Source: Emticicia sp. CRIBPO
Lineage (GTDB): Bacteria; Bacteroidota; Bacteroidia; Cytophagales; Spirosomataceae
Reading direction: 5' to 3'
Assembly (NCBI RefSeq): GCF_009905725.1
Contig: NZ_JAAAKV010000001.1
Span: 310,001-374,000, forward strand
Length of the DNA stretch: 64,000 bases
This document shows, piece by piece, positions 16,538 to 25,270 of the stretch (positions are counted from its first letter, which is position 1; each line of letters starts with the position of its first letter). The notes under the pieces are model-generated. The model did no database searches. It saw only the letters and a program-made list of their open reading frames with translations, and was not told the origin of the DNA. A program made the translations under genes and the position numbers.

Positions 16538-17728
16538 ATGAAAAGAACAGCTATTACGGTTATCCTGATTTTTATTACCTGTTACGTCAAAGCCCAGTAT
16601 GAAGTCAGACTCTCTTCAAAAGTGACGGCGGGGACCAGCGTCAATGTTGAGACTTACTTTTTTGCAGAAAAACTCGCTGTAGAGAGAATCGGGCACTATG
16701 TTTTCGACATCAAAGGGACAGATTATTCTCACCAGCCCATGGTCCATTTCGGGTTTAAGCATTTCAGCCGGTATCAGGATGATCCGCTCATCGTCAGGAT
16801 TGCTGAGATACTCAGGCAACTGAGGGATACTTTCCATGATAACGGCCCGATTATGGACCATTTGTTAAATCAGAAAGATTTTCCTGCGGTGGGTGCCCGT
16901 TATGTTCTTAAAAAAACGACGCCCCCTGATCCGAAATCAGGTAGATTACTTGCAGAGCTCACCGATAGTTTAAGGAGTTTTTATATCCGGGCCGATGTGG
17001 CGGGGTTTATGAAAAAACATAAGGCCTTCTACGATGGGGCCCTGAAAGAGGTGTCTAAAGATATCCATGCCCGGGCATTCCCTTATATGGAAAAGTGGTA
17101 CGGCAAGTCATTTCCTCAGTACCGGCTGTTTATCTCCCCTGCCATGCCCATTACGCCGGGAGACGACAACTACCGGGGATTCGGCCCCCGGATAGCTTCT
17201 TCAAAAGGCAAAATCCCTTCTATGGTCATCAGCTCCAGTAAAATGCTGCCCCTTCAAAACAGCCTTGCTGACTACCCGCAGTTCGGATTTGATAATCCTG
17301 CCGTGACAAGCTTCCTGTCTTTCCATGAAATCAGACATTCGTTTGTTAATCCGCTCGTGGATAAATACGCAGACCAGATCAACGGCGATTCTATTTTATA
17401 TACCCCTGAGCTGGCGAAATTACTGCAACCGCACTATATTAATGACTGGTATGTATCAGTGGTGGAGCACCTCGTCAGGTTAGGAGAAATCCGCATTGCG
17501 GTATCCATGAAAGATCACAAGGAAGCAGAACGTCTGAGAAAACTGCATATTAAGGAATACAAATGTGTGCTGATTCCTTTGCTGGAAACAAAAATCAGGG
17601 AGTATGAGCTCAACAGGAAAAAACACCCCGATTTTGAAAGTTATGTTCCGGAGCTGATGAAGTTCTTACATTCACTATCACCACAGATCATTGATGAGCA
17701 GGCAGTAAAATACGGCGGGGGCTTGTGA
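16538..17728 (+). CDS. DUF4932-type secreted putative zinc metalloprotease
   Basis: A 396-residue protein with a signal peptide (MKRTAITVILIFITCYVKAQ). It resembles the DUF4932 family of Bacteroidota. The motif HEIRH at residues 263-267 (SFHEIRHSFVNPLVD) is a textbook HExxH zinc site, and Glu310 in WYVSVVEHLVR is a possible third ligand. This suggests a gluzincin-like peptidase acting in the periplasm or outside the cell. No substrate evidence is visible. Family assignment is from memory of the motif pattern; the protease role is inference. Confidence 0.75.
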   Translation: MKRTAITVILIFITCYVKAQYEVRLSSKVTAGTSVNVETYFFAEKLAVERIGHYVFDIKGTDYSHQPMVHFGFKHFSRYQDDPLIVRIAEILRQLRDTFHDNGPIMDHLLNQKDFPAVGARYVLKKTTPPDPKSGRLLAELTDSLRSFYIRADVAGFMKKHKAFYDGALKEVSKDIHARAFPYMEKWYGKSFPQYRLFISPAMPITPGDDNYRGFGPRIASSKGKIPSMVISSSKMLPLQNSLADYPQFGFDNPAVTSFLSFHEIRHSFVNPLVDKYADQINGDSILYTPELAKLLQPHYINDWYVSVVEHLVRLGEIRIAVSMKDHKEAERLRKLHIKEYKCVLIPLLETKIREYELNRKKHPDFESYVPELMKFLHSLSPQIIDEQAVKYGGGL

Positions 17729-17868
17729 TGTTTTTTATCTGAAGGATCCTTATATTCATTAGTTTTCAGGCCAGTGCTGGTGAAATTGAAAATTCTCCTT
17801 AACTTAATCCTCAATCTCTGAGGATAGCGGTTAAAGAAATATTTAACGGGTACTAAACAAATTGTCAA

Positions 17869-18855
17869 ATGAAAAATCTGATGCTGCCGGCAGCCTTATT
17901 CATTTCATTAAACGCTTTTTCACAGGACTGCATCCAGGAAGTGCTGAAGAAGCAGCCTGGCACCTGGAAAGCCGGCCCGCAGGGTTCTGTCAGGAATGTA
18001 AGTGCCCCCGACCTGGCAAAGGAAAAGCTGGTCATAAGCTCCATCCGGAAGATGGTCAGTACAAACTATCAACCTGCAGGCTGCCAGGTTTCAACCAGCG
18101 AAGTCTACGGCAAATATCCCGAAGCCGGTCAAACCTGGATGGCAGATCCCTATCATTTTGCTATGTACATACTCCGGTACTTATGCGACAAAAACAGTGC
18201 TGATAAATCAAAACATTATGTTGAGGTTTCGTCCTCTACCAATGTCAATATCGCAGCGAATGTGATTTTTTCATCCGGTAATATCTATGCGGCGACCATT
18301 CCCGAAGATGATTTCAGAGGATATCTGAAATTGAAACAAAGACCGCAAAAGAAAGAGGGTGCCTGGTATATGGGCGAAGAGCTGATCAGCGACGGGGGCT
18401 CAGCCCGGGAAACGAGGGCATACAGCTGGCTGATCACCTATGATGATGCCCTTCCCTTTTACTATGTAAGCCGTAAGGAATATTTACTGCTGCAAAAGAA
18501 ACGGCTGGAAAAGGCGGTGAAAGACGATTCAGGCAATAAACTGTACAATGACAAATACTTTAAAAATATCAACGATTACCTGACCAGATCAGAAACAGAG
18601 TTGAATCAGCCCGCCATTTGTATGTGGAATGATGAAGAACGGTTTACGGGCTTTGTTGAAGAAAACACGAAAGGATCTTTCATTGCGATTAAACCTAACC
18701 TTGCTTACTATAATACAAAACTCCCTAAATCTTCACCGCAGTTTTTCACGGTAGTATACAAATTCACCCATGGAGACCCGGTATTTGAGGAAAATATCTC
18801 CGGTATACAAAAAGCAGTGAACTTTACCGCATTAAAAAACATGCTGGGAAAATGA
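17869..18855 (+). CDS. Secreted protein, distant relative of the 9122-10414 product
   Basis: A 328-residue protein with signal peptide MKNLMLPAALFISLNAFSQ. It shares ordered landmarks with the 430-residue protein encoded at 9122: VSRKEYLLLQ against VSRKQYLEDM, NQPAICM against LQKPAVV, IKPNLAYY against LNPAYF, a PQFFTVVYKF strand against PVFMEIQFRY, and a closing NFTALKNML against NFDMDGLKKM. It is shorter at the N-terminus. It sits 50 nt before a membrane-bound AraC regulator gene. Function unknown; an extracellular or periplasmic location is likely. Confidence 0.75.
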   Translation: MKNLMLPAALFISLNAFSQDCIQEVLKKQPGTWKAGPQGSVRNVSAPDLAKEKLVISSIRKMVSTNYQPAGCQVSTSEVYGKYPEAGQTWMADPYHFAMYILRYLCDKNSADKSKHYVEVSSSTNVNIAANVIFSSGNIYAATIPEDDFRGYLKLKQRPQKKEGAWYMGEELISDGGSARETRAYSWLITYDDALPFYYVSRKEYLLLQKKRLEKAVKDDSGNKLYNDKYFKNINDYLTRSETELNQPAICMWNDEERFTGFVEENTKGSFIAIKPNLAYYNTKLPKSSPQFFTVVYKFTHGDPVFEENISGIQKAVNFTALKNMLGK

Positions 18856-18905
18856 AGGGCTTATTTCAAAGTACTGACTATCTTTGAGACACAAAAGTAT
18901 GCCCT

Positions 18906-20051
18906 ATGATCCCCTATCTTTTCATTTATTTATTTGCTGCGGGCAGTGCTTTTCTATTGGCCTTTGTCATATTTATAAATGCTGACCATGCCAACCGCAG
19001 GGCCAACAGGTGGTTCAGTCTCTTCCTGGTCTCAACCGGATTTGCATTGACGGGGTATTTTATCTGGCATGAAGAAGAAATACCGAAAAACACCATGCTC
19101 CTTCCCTTGTCTGAAATCACACGTTTTACTTTAGCTCCTGCTTTGTACCTGAGCGTCTGGCATTTCACGCATCCTCAGAAAATGAAGCGGGGTCTTGTAG
19201 TATGGCATATTTTACCAGCCATCCTGTTTTTTATTTTTTCGTTGCCATCGTTTTTTACCGGTTTTGAGTCTTTTGATTCCCTGGCCGGCAGACGGTTTAT
19301 TCCGGAAACACTTTCCCGGCCCCTCGGGCATGTCATGACTTATATTATCCCCCTGCAGTTTTTCATGTACTGGATTGCCTCTTTCCTGCTTCTGAAAAAC
19401 CACCGCGGGCAAATCCTGCTGTTCACTTCCGACACCCGGAAAATCAACCTGAAATGGCTCAACGGCCTGCTTTGGATCATCACGGCAATGATGCTGTTGT
19501 GGTTTAACCAGATATTCTTCAAGTCGAATTTACTCAGTCATTATGCCGTTTACGGATACCTGTCCATTATCTTCCTGCTGACTTATTTTCTGCTGACACA
19601 AAAGGAAGTCTTTTCACTGGCCGAAACGGACAAAGAGGCCATCCGGGAAGTCCTGGAAACTCCGCAACCGGCTATCCCGAATAAACCACGGCTGGGTAAG
19701 GAAGAAGTGACGCCACTAAAAGCGGCCCTCGACCGGCTTTTAACCGGAGAGAAAGTCTATACCGAAGAAGGCATTGACTTACCTCAGCTGGCCAGATATA
19801 TGAACATCCCGGTCAACGACCTTTCCTATGTGATCAACGAAGGCTATGGAATGAACTTCTTCAGTCTTATCAACAGCCACAGGGTTGAAGAAGCCAAAAG
19901 ACTAATGCTTTCGCCTGCTCATCAGCACCTGAGTGTATTGGGTATAGCCTATGAAGCGGGTTTCTCTTCGAAAACCACTTTCAATGATGCCTTTAAAAAA
20001 CACACCGGGCAGACGCCCTCAGAGTTTATAAAAAGCACTAAAAAACCATAA
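18906..20051 (+). CDS. Membrane-embedded AraC family regulator
   Basis: A 381-residue protein whose first about 225 residues are a series of six or seven hydrophobic helices (LFIYLFAAGSAFLLAFVIFI at the start, IIFLLTYFLL near the end). After a linker, the C-terminal AraC domain (about 275-378) has LARYMNIPVNDLSYVINEG and VLGIAYEAGFSSKTTFNDAFKKHTGQTPSEF. Such one-component membrane regulators are common in Bacteroidota and respond to signals in or across the membrane. It may control the gene for the secreted protein just upstream or the DoxX-like gene just downstream. Confidence 0.9.
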   Translation: MIPYLFIYLFAAGSAFLLAFVIFINADHANRRANRWFSLFLVSTGFALTGYFIWHEEEIPKNTMLLPLSEITRFTLAPALYLSVWHFTHPQKMKRGLVVWHILPAILFFIFSLPSFFTGFESFDSLAGRRFIPETLSRPLGHVMTYIIPLQFFMYWIASFLLLKNHRGQILLFTSDTRKINLKWLNGLLWIITAMMLLWFNQIFFKSNLLSHYAVYGYLSIIFLLTYFLLTQKEVFSLAETDKEAIREVLETPQPAIPNKPRLGKEEVTPLKAALDRLLTGEKVYTEEGIDLPQLARYMNIPVNDLSYVINEGYGMNFFSLINSHRVEEAKRLMLSPAHQHLSVLGIAYEAGFSSKTTFNDAFKKHTGQTPSEFIKSTKKP

Positions 20052-20135
20052 ACAGGTCCGCTTGTATCCATCCGGACGATTGTACTGGTCCATTCTCCGA
20101 ATATTGTGTGTAAAAAAACACTGATAAACATCATT

Positions 20136-21191
20136 ATGGAGAAAACATCATTAAGCAGCAAAATCGCAGCCGGACTGGTCAGCGGCCTTGTGTCAGGCAT
20201 GGCTTTTCTGAGAATCGGCCGGAAACATCTGAGCGAATGGATACCCATGCCTGCCATCTGGGCCCTGGCCTGGGCTTTCGTTCTGGCCGGGTTGATCCTG
20301 GCATTGGCTATGCACCGGAAAGAAAAGAAAAACCTGGGCGACAACACCAAAGGCCTTCTTCAGAGGATCCTCATTTACGCCCTGGCCCTGGATTTATCTA
20401 TGTTCGGGTGGCAGAAAATCCTGCATCTGCAGATGATCGTGCCGCTGGGCATGATGGACAATCCTCTGAACAGCCTGGGTGGAGAAACCTTATTGTGGGC
20501 ATTCTTTAAGTGGTCGTATCCATTTACGGTGACTATTGCCACTCTACAAATTGTATGCGGCACGCTACTGCTGGTCCGGAAAACCCGCCTCCTGGCTATT
20601 ATTATGACCGTACCGATCATGGTCAATATCATTTGCATGGATTATTTTTATGAAATGCCCCGGGGCGTACTTATCCACGCCTTGGTACTGTTTACGGGGC
20701 TGGTTTACCTGCTTTTACAGGAGTATACAGGATTAAAAACAATATTCCTGGCCCCCATGCAGGGCCTCAGTTCTTTCCATGCCTCCTGGCGTCTGAAAAC
20801 CGGCGTTAAGCTTTCTGTTTTTGTTTTGCCTGCACTTTTCCTGTCTACTTATGATTATCCGGACAAACACCCGCAGCTGACCGGAAAATACCAGGTGGAG
20901 GATTTGCAGGTCAATGGTCAGCACCGGAAAGCGGTCTCACCAAAGGACAGTGTTCTGACGACCGTGTATATGGACCTGGAGAATGATTTTGTCTTTGAGT
21001 TCAACGATTACCGCTACAGGTATATCGGCACTTATATATATCAAAACGATTCGCTGACGGTTAAATGGAGGCATCCGGAAAATACGACAGATTCATTTTC
21101 AGGCAGATTGTCCGAAGAGAAAACCGGGTTGATTTTGCGGGGAAAAATGAGAGGCCAGGAATTGGAAATGAAGCTGGTCAGACAAAAATAA
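20136..21191 (+). CDS. DoxX-like membrane protein with a C-terminal soluble domain
   Basis: A 351-residue protein. About six hydrophobic helices (residues 10-250) include a DoxX-like core (ILIYALALDLSMFGWQKILH). The last about 100 residues form a beta-rich, lipocalin-like domain starting near HPQLTGKYQVEDLQVNG. I chose ATG at 20136; a GTG ten codons earlier (20106) is possible but gives a polar, unsupported extension. The fusion of a DoxX-like membrane unit to a soluble beta domain is unusual in my experience. The gene ends a short rightward group and is followed by a strong hairpin. Confidence 0.78.
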   Translation: MEKTSLSSKIAAGLVSGLVSGMAFLRIGRKHLSEWIPMPAIWALAWAFVLAGLILALAMHRKEKKNLGDNTKGLLQRILIYALALDLSMFGWQKILHLQMIVPLGMMDNPLNSLGGETLLWAFFKWSYPFTVTIATLQIVCGTLLLVRKTRLLAIIMTVPIMVNIICMDYFYEMPRGVLIHALVLFTGLVYLLLQEYTGLKTIFLAPMQGLSSFHASWRLKTGVKLSVFVLPALFLSTYDYPDKHPQLTGKYQVEDLQVNGQHRKAVSPKDSVLTTVYMDLENDFVFEFNDYRYRYIGTYIYQNDSLTVKWRHPENTTDSFSGRLSEEKTGLILRGKMRGQELEMKLVRQK

Positions 21192-21196
21192 AAGTA

Positions 21197-21226
21197 AGGG
21201 ACTGTCCATTTTTTAAGACAGTCCCT
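21197..21226. terminator. Terminator hairpin between convergent genes
   Basis: AGGGACTGTC (21197-21206) pairs perfectly with GACAGTCCCT (21217-21226) across a 10-nt T-rich loop. On the minus strand it is followed by a T-rich tract. It separates the DoxX-like gene from the convergent small membrane protein gene and may serve both. Confidence 0.75.
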
Positions 21227-21230
21227 CCCA

Positions 21231-21617
21231 TTATACAGCTTCAATAAAGCTTTTTTTAAGATTCGTATGCTGCAGATAGGCCATCAGAGCTACCCACCCG
21301 GCCACGGCTGTAATGAGCAGGTAACCGGTCATAGACAGCCCGAAAGACTGTGACACGACAATGACCATACTCATAACTACCCATGAAATATCAAGAAAGA
21401 TAATGGTTTTTACCAATGAGGCAGCCTGTACTTGTTGATAAGAAGCATAAAACACCAGCAAAGCAAAGGCGAAAAGGAAAATACCTGTGGCTATAAAAGG
21501 CCATCTCTGGTTGACATTAAAAATATGGGTGATCATGCCTGGAATGGCGATCAACAAAATCCCGGTGGCTCCTGAGCTTAGAGCATTGACTAAAAGGACG
21601 TTTTTAAGTGTTTTCAT
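21231..21617 (-). CDS. Small four-helix membrane protein
   Basis: A 128-residue hydrophobic protein with about four membrane segments (NVLLVNALSSGATGILLIAI, PFIATGIFLFAFALLVFY, IIFLDISWVVMSMVIVV, YLLITAVAGWVALMAYL). I chose the start at 21617 (MKTLKNVLL), because the longer frame adds 39 polar residues and overlaps the divergent AraC gene. The two starts lie 82 nt apart, which suggests that the AraC regulator controls this gene. Function unknown. Confidence 0.78.
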   Translation of the reverse strand: MKTLKNVLLVNALSSGATGILLIAIPGMITHIFNVNQRWPFIATGIFLFAFALLVFYASYQQVQAASLVKTIIFLDISWVVMSMVIVVSQSFGLSMTGYLLITAVAGWVALMAYLQHTNLKKSFIEAV

Positions 21618-21699
21618 TTTTGTTATTTTTTTATCAAAATTACCTGGGTTTATCTCCTCAGTATTGATAAATTGCGACAATTTAAAGCACCTTGTCAAA

Positions 21700-22659
21700 A
21701 TGGATATACTGGCTTTACATCTGCAATCCTTCATAGACTATGGCCGACTGAGGAATATCAGAGACAATGGCTTAATCAGAGAATTTGAATCATCAGCCAC
21801 TCCGATGATAGGCCGGGAGCTTTTCTATGAAATACTGGACAGTATTCATAATACGCTTAAAGACGACTTACTGGGCATAAGAGTCGGCCGGTTTCTGAAT
21901 CTGAGTGCTTTGGGACTTATTTACCAGATATCGATGCAGGCAAGCACGATGGAGGAAGGCATCCATTATCTGAAGAGTTTTATTGATGCTACCATTCCGA
22001 TTATTCACATGTCAGATGAGACTGTCGGAGACAAACATATCATCAGCCTGAAAATTGATAATGATCAAAAAGAACTCAACCGCATGATCCTGGAGAGCGT
22101 ACTGACGATCATCTCAAAAGAATTGATGATGATGAGCCAGAAAAGTATGGAGATCCGGATATCTTCCCCCTGTCACCATGCAGGTTATCCCGAAATGTTT
22201 TACCTGGATGAAACATACAGCATCAGTTTTCCTGATGTTGCGTTAAAAGGAGCTGTCAAAAATCAAAGCGACAAGCATCTCGACTACCTGATTCCGCAAT
22301 ATCTTAAAATGATAGAAGAATTAAAGAGGACTGAGGATTTTGTAAACAAGGTGAAAATAGCCGCTTTAAACATGGCCACTCCTGCCCTGCCCCGTCTGGA
22401 GGACATTGCTGATAACTTTAACCTGACCCCCAGAACGTTCCAGAGAACCCTGGCCAAAGAACAAACGACCTTCAGGCAGGTGGCGGATGATCTGAAAAAA
22501 GACATCTCTTCGCTTCTGCTGAGAAACAAGCAGTATTCGGTTACAGACATCAGCTATTTACTGGGTTATTCAGAGCCTGCGGCGTTCTTTCACAGTTTCA
22601 ACAAGTGGTATGGTGACCCACCTGCTATAGTGAGGAGCAGGATTCTGAAGGCAGGTTAA
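21700..22659 (+). CDS. AraC family regulator with Arabinose_bd-type N-terminus
   Basis: A 319-residue regulator. The N-terminal half contains PMIGRELFYEIL and GRFLNLSALGLIYQISMQAS, the pattern of the PF12625-like N-terminal domain found in OruR/VirS-type AraC proteins. The C-terminal helix-turn-helix pair (about 225-319) has LEDIADNFNLTPRTFQRTLAKE and ISYLLGYSEPAAFFHSFNKWYGDPP. The start at 21700 is preferred over the longer frame, which would run through the divergent gene's promoter and coding start. It is divergent from the small membrane protein gene, its probable target. Confidence 0.87.
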   Translation: MDILALHLQSFIDYGRLRNIRDNGLIREFESSATPMIGRELFYEILDSIHNTLKDDLLGIRVGRFLNLSALGLIYQISMQASTMEEGIHYLKSFIDATIPIIHMSDETVGDKHIISLKIDNDQKELNRMILESVLTIISKELMMMSQKSMEIRISSPCHHAGYPEMFYLDETYSISFPDVALKGAVKNQSDKHLDYLIPQYLKMIEELKRTEDFVNKVKIAALNMATPALPRLEDIADNFNLTPRTFQRTLAKEQTTFRQVADDLKKDISSLLLRNKQYSVTDISYLLGYSEPAAFFHSFNKWYGDPPAIVRSRILKAG

Positions 22660-22671
22660 TGCGGCCTTAAA

Positions 22672-23535
22672 TCACCTTAGACCAGCTTGTTCTTTACAAT
22701 ACCTAACAGTCTCTATCACAGAAATAAGGTTGCTGGGTTTGTCCTCCGCGTCACGTTCGATGATGATGTGGCCTTTGAATTGCTGTTTTTTCAGTTCTTT
22801 AAAAACTTCGGGAAAATTGACTACACCTTTGCCCACAGGTACGTCCTTCAGTTGAGGGTCATTGTAAGCAGCAATGTCTTTGAGGTGTATGGCTATGATA
22901 TGGCCTTTTAATGCCTTGATGCCATCCACGGGATTGATGCCGCTTTTGGGCCAGTGCCCCAGGTCAGGACAAGCCCTGAAATTCGGATGGCCCTTTAATG
23001 CAGACAACACAGCATCAGGGTGCCAGTACTGGCTGTTGTCTTTCCAGTGATTGTGCAGAGCCACTTTGATGCCGTAAACCCCTGCCAGGCTGTCTATGCT
23101 GTTTAATAAATGCATTTGTGGCTCGGCGGTTACGTACTTAACATTAAACCTTTTGGCGATCCGGAATTCTTTTTCCCATTTTTCGACCGAATGGCCACCT
23201 ACAAGATAAACAGATTCCATGATCAAACCTCTTTCTCTGATGAGCCGGGCAAGCTTGTCGATTCCGGAAGGTGACAGGTTCATGATCAGGGAGTCTTTCA
23301 ACTCCGGCCCTGCTTTGGCAAAAGTGTATCCTTCGATGTATTTCAGCCCTGCACTGTCAGCTTTGGCCAACTGATCGGGAAAAGAAAAGGTATGGAAAGT
23401 GTATAAGGATACGCCTGGTTTCCAGGAAGAAGTTATTTTCTGTCTGTTATCCGATTGACCAAAAACAGAAATTGAAGTAATAAAAAAAGACATTACCCAA
23501 ATGACGCACTTCCGGGAACCTGCATGTTTAGTCAT
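22672..23535 (-). CDS. Secreted sugar-isomerase-like TIM-barrel protein
   Basis: A 287-residue protein of the xylose isomerase-like TIM-barrel superfamily (sugar phosphate isomerase/epimerase-like) with an N-terminal signal sequence ending SISVFGQ. Strand-end motifs fit the metal site of this fold: VTAEPQ, ALHNHWKDN, CPDLGHW and HIIIERDAE. Secreted members are common in Bacteroidota carbohydrate loci and often act as periplasmic sugar epimerases or isomerases. It converges with the AraC gene at 21700-22659 with a 12-nt gap. The substrate is not known. Confidence 0.87.
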   Translation of the reverse strand: MTKHAGSRKCVIWVMSFFITSISVFGQSDNRQKITSSWKPGVSLYTFHTFSFPDQLAKADSAGLKYIEGYTFAKAGPELKDSLIMNLSPSGIDKLARLIRERGLIMESVYLVGGHSVEKWEKEFRIAKRFNVKYVTAEPQMHLLNSIDSLAGVYGIKVALHNHWKDNSQYWHPDAVLSALKGHPNFRACPDLGHWPKSGINPVDGIKALKGHIIAIHLKDIAAYNDPQLKDVPVGKGVVNFPEVFKELKKQQFKGHIIIERDAEDKPSNLISVIETVRYCKEQAGLR

Positions 23536-23604
23536 ATTATTATCTGCACTTTTTGTTTCCTAATCCGGTATTCAAGCTCCAACTCTATTCCCCCTAATCT
23601 ATAC

Positions 23605-23895
23605 TTAAAAATATTCAGCTATAAAAATCAAAGGAAAAGGAGTACAAAAAAATACGATAACGCAAACCATAATTCTCTGACTCCAACTTTTAAAATTATT
23701 GATCTTCATAAAATTAACCATTGAGACTATCATAGACAATATCCAGAGGCCGGGCCAGACAAATATTGGAATAACCCAGTCAGCCAACTGTTGTCCGTTA
23801 TGACTTACAAACTGCTTCGATAATAGTGTTAAGCCATTGGCAGCGACGGCTATAAAAATCAGGAGATAAATCCGTTTTGAATCTTCTATTTTCAT
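23605..23895 (-). CDS. Small membrane protein of unknown function
   Basis: A 96-residue protein with three hydrophobic helices (IYLLIFIAVAANGLTLL, IPIFVWPGLWILSMIVSMV, RIMVCVIVFFCTPFPLIFI) and charged loops. The regular alternation of helices and charged turns suggests a real gene, but there is no recognised family. It stands alone between the isomerase-like gene and the PepSY operon terminator. Confidence 0.6.
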   Translation of the reverse strand: MKIEDSKRIYLLIFIAVAANGLTLLSKQFVSHNGQQLADWVIPIFVWPGLWILSMIVSMVNFMKINNFKSWSQRIMVCVIVFFCTPFPLIFIAEYF

Positions 23896-24019
23896 AATAA
23901 AACAGTTTTAAGATCAATCACCCAGGTGTTTTATCCTACCAATAAATGATCCGGTGAAATTAAAGCAAAATTCCAAATTTCAACACAGTTTAGATGAAAA
24001 ACCCCATCAAACAAAAAAA

Positions 24020-24036
24020 TCAGGGCAAAGCCCTGA
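24020..24036 (-). terminator. Rho-independent terminator of the iron-uptake unit
   Basis: TCAGGGC-AAA-GCCCTGA forms a 7-bp stem with a 3-nt loop, followed on the minus strand by TTTTTTTG. It lies 35 nt beyond the PepSY gene stop and probably ends that leftward operon. The other side also carries a T-rich tract, so it may act in both directions. Confidence 0.8.
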
Positions 24037-24070
24037 CTTTCTGTTTTTATGGCTATATGTATGTTGAAGT

Positions 24071-25216
24071 TTACCCTGCTGAAACCCTGAGTCCCTGAGC
24101 CTTCCGCTTTGATTTTGCTTCTTTTTTCTTCTTTTTGCTTTTTCCCCACCAGATATAAAAACCGGTTATGGGAAGACTGGTAGCAATCAGACTGGCCAAA
24201 AAATACAATATCTTGGTCGGTATATTACCAATGGCCCCGACGTGCAGGGCATAATTGGTCCTTCTGAGCCATTTGCCTACGCCCAGTTCATCAATCTGAA
24301 TTTCGGAAGAGGGCAATTGCTTTAAAGTATGCTGATCAAGGTAAACATACCTCCATGAGCCGTTGGCCATGTCGGTACACAAAGAAATAGGTTCTGAATA
24401 ATGGTCAGGGAAAGATACGATGATGGCTTCTTTATTATAGACCCCGATTTTCTCCACGCCTGTCTTCCAGGCTTTGTCTACGTTTTCGATGCTGGCCAGC
24501 TTTGTTACATGGGTGGTATCAGAGTAAGGTCTGACGTACTCAGGCATGGTCCCGCCTCCCGAGGTGAGCCAGAAAACGCCTTTGGAAAACCAGCTGAAAC
24601 CCATGATCAGCCCCGTAAAGGTGATGATCAGGGCAATGAACAGCGAATAGAATCCCAGCACATTGTGCAGGTCATAATTGACCCGCTTGAATTTGGCCTT
24701 CCACTTGATTTTAAAGCTTTTATCGGTATTGGATTTGTTCCATTTCTTCGGCCACCAGAGGACGATGCCACTGATGAGCAGAATTAAAAAGATTAAGGTT
24801 GAATATTCGACAATACCGGATCCGATTTCGTTTTCGAGCCAGAGACTGGTGTGTCCCTCCAGGATAAAATGGAAAAAGTCTTCGTGGTCTATCATGGCCA
24901 CTATCTTGCCGGTATACGGATTAACGTAAACCGCCGAATCCGAATTAAGGCTGAAATGAGCAGTGCGGCCTTTGCCATGATACCAGACGCTGTGTATTTC
25001 CTTGCCAGGCATCGCCTTCTCAACCTCTTTGTACAGTACCGACGGCGGCAGTTCAGGTTTGTTTTCAGGATTTTCTGCAAACAGGTAAGGTAAAGTCAGG
25101 TCTTTGATCTCACTCTCAAAGACAAGGATGCACCCTGTAAAACTGACGATAACGATTACAATTCCTGAAGCGAGGCCAAGCCAGAGGTGTAGCCAGGCAA
25201 GTATCTTTTTTAGCAT
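24071..25216 (-). CDS. PepSY-associated membrane protein (siderophore/iron reductase type)
   Basis: A 381-residue protein with the four-helix PepSY_TM layout: an early helix pair (HLWLGLASGIVIVIVSFTGCILVFE), a periplasmic PepSY-type region, then helices at about 135-155 (LIFLILLISGIVLWWPKKW), 185-205 and 335-360 (IPTKILYFLASLIATSLPITGFYIWWGKSKKKKK). Histidines in HLWLG, HEDFFHF, GHTSLW, LHNVLGFY and LHVGAIGN are suited to heme-type coordination. Such proteins sit in iron-siderophore loci and are thought to reduce or release ferric siderophores at the inner membrane. It is the last gene of the sigma/FecR/TonB unit. Confidence 0.88.
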   Translation of the reverse strand: MLKKILAWLHLWLGLASGIVIVIVSFTGCILVFESEIKDLTLPYLFAENPENKPELPPSVLYKEVEKAMPGKEIHSVWYHGKGRTAHFSLNSDSAVYVNPYTGKIVAMIDHEDFFHFILEGHTSLWLENEIGSGIVEYSTLIFLILLISGIVLWWPKKWNKSNTDKSFKIKWKAKFKRVNYDLHNVLGFYSLFIALIITFTGLIMGFSWFSKGVFWLTSGGGTMPEYVRPYSDTTHVTKLASIENVDKAWKTGVEKIGVYNKEAIIVSFPDHYSEPISLCTDMANGSWRYVYLDQHTLKQLPSSEIQIDELGVGKWLRRTNYALHVGAIGNIPTKILYFLASLIATSLPITGFYIWWGKSKKKKKEAKSKRKAQGLRVSAG

Positions 25217-25232
25217 TATTCCGGGTAGTGTT

Positions 25233-25259
25233 AACCCGTCCCGGGAGCCGGGACGGGTT
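25233..25259. terminator. Strong intercistronic hairpin
   Basis: AACCCGTCCCGG (25233-25244) pairs perfectly with CCGGGACGGGTT (25248-25259) over a 3-nt loop. No U tract follows on the minus strand, so it more likely stabilises or attenuates the mRNA between the DUF4374 and PepSY genes than ends it. Confidence 0.6.
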
Positions 25260-25270
25260 AATTAAAAATA

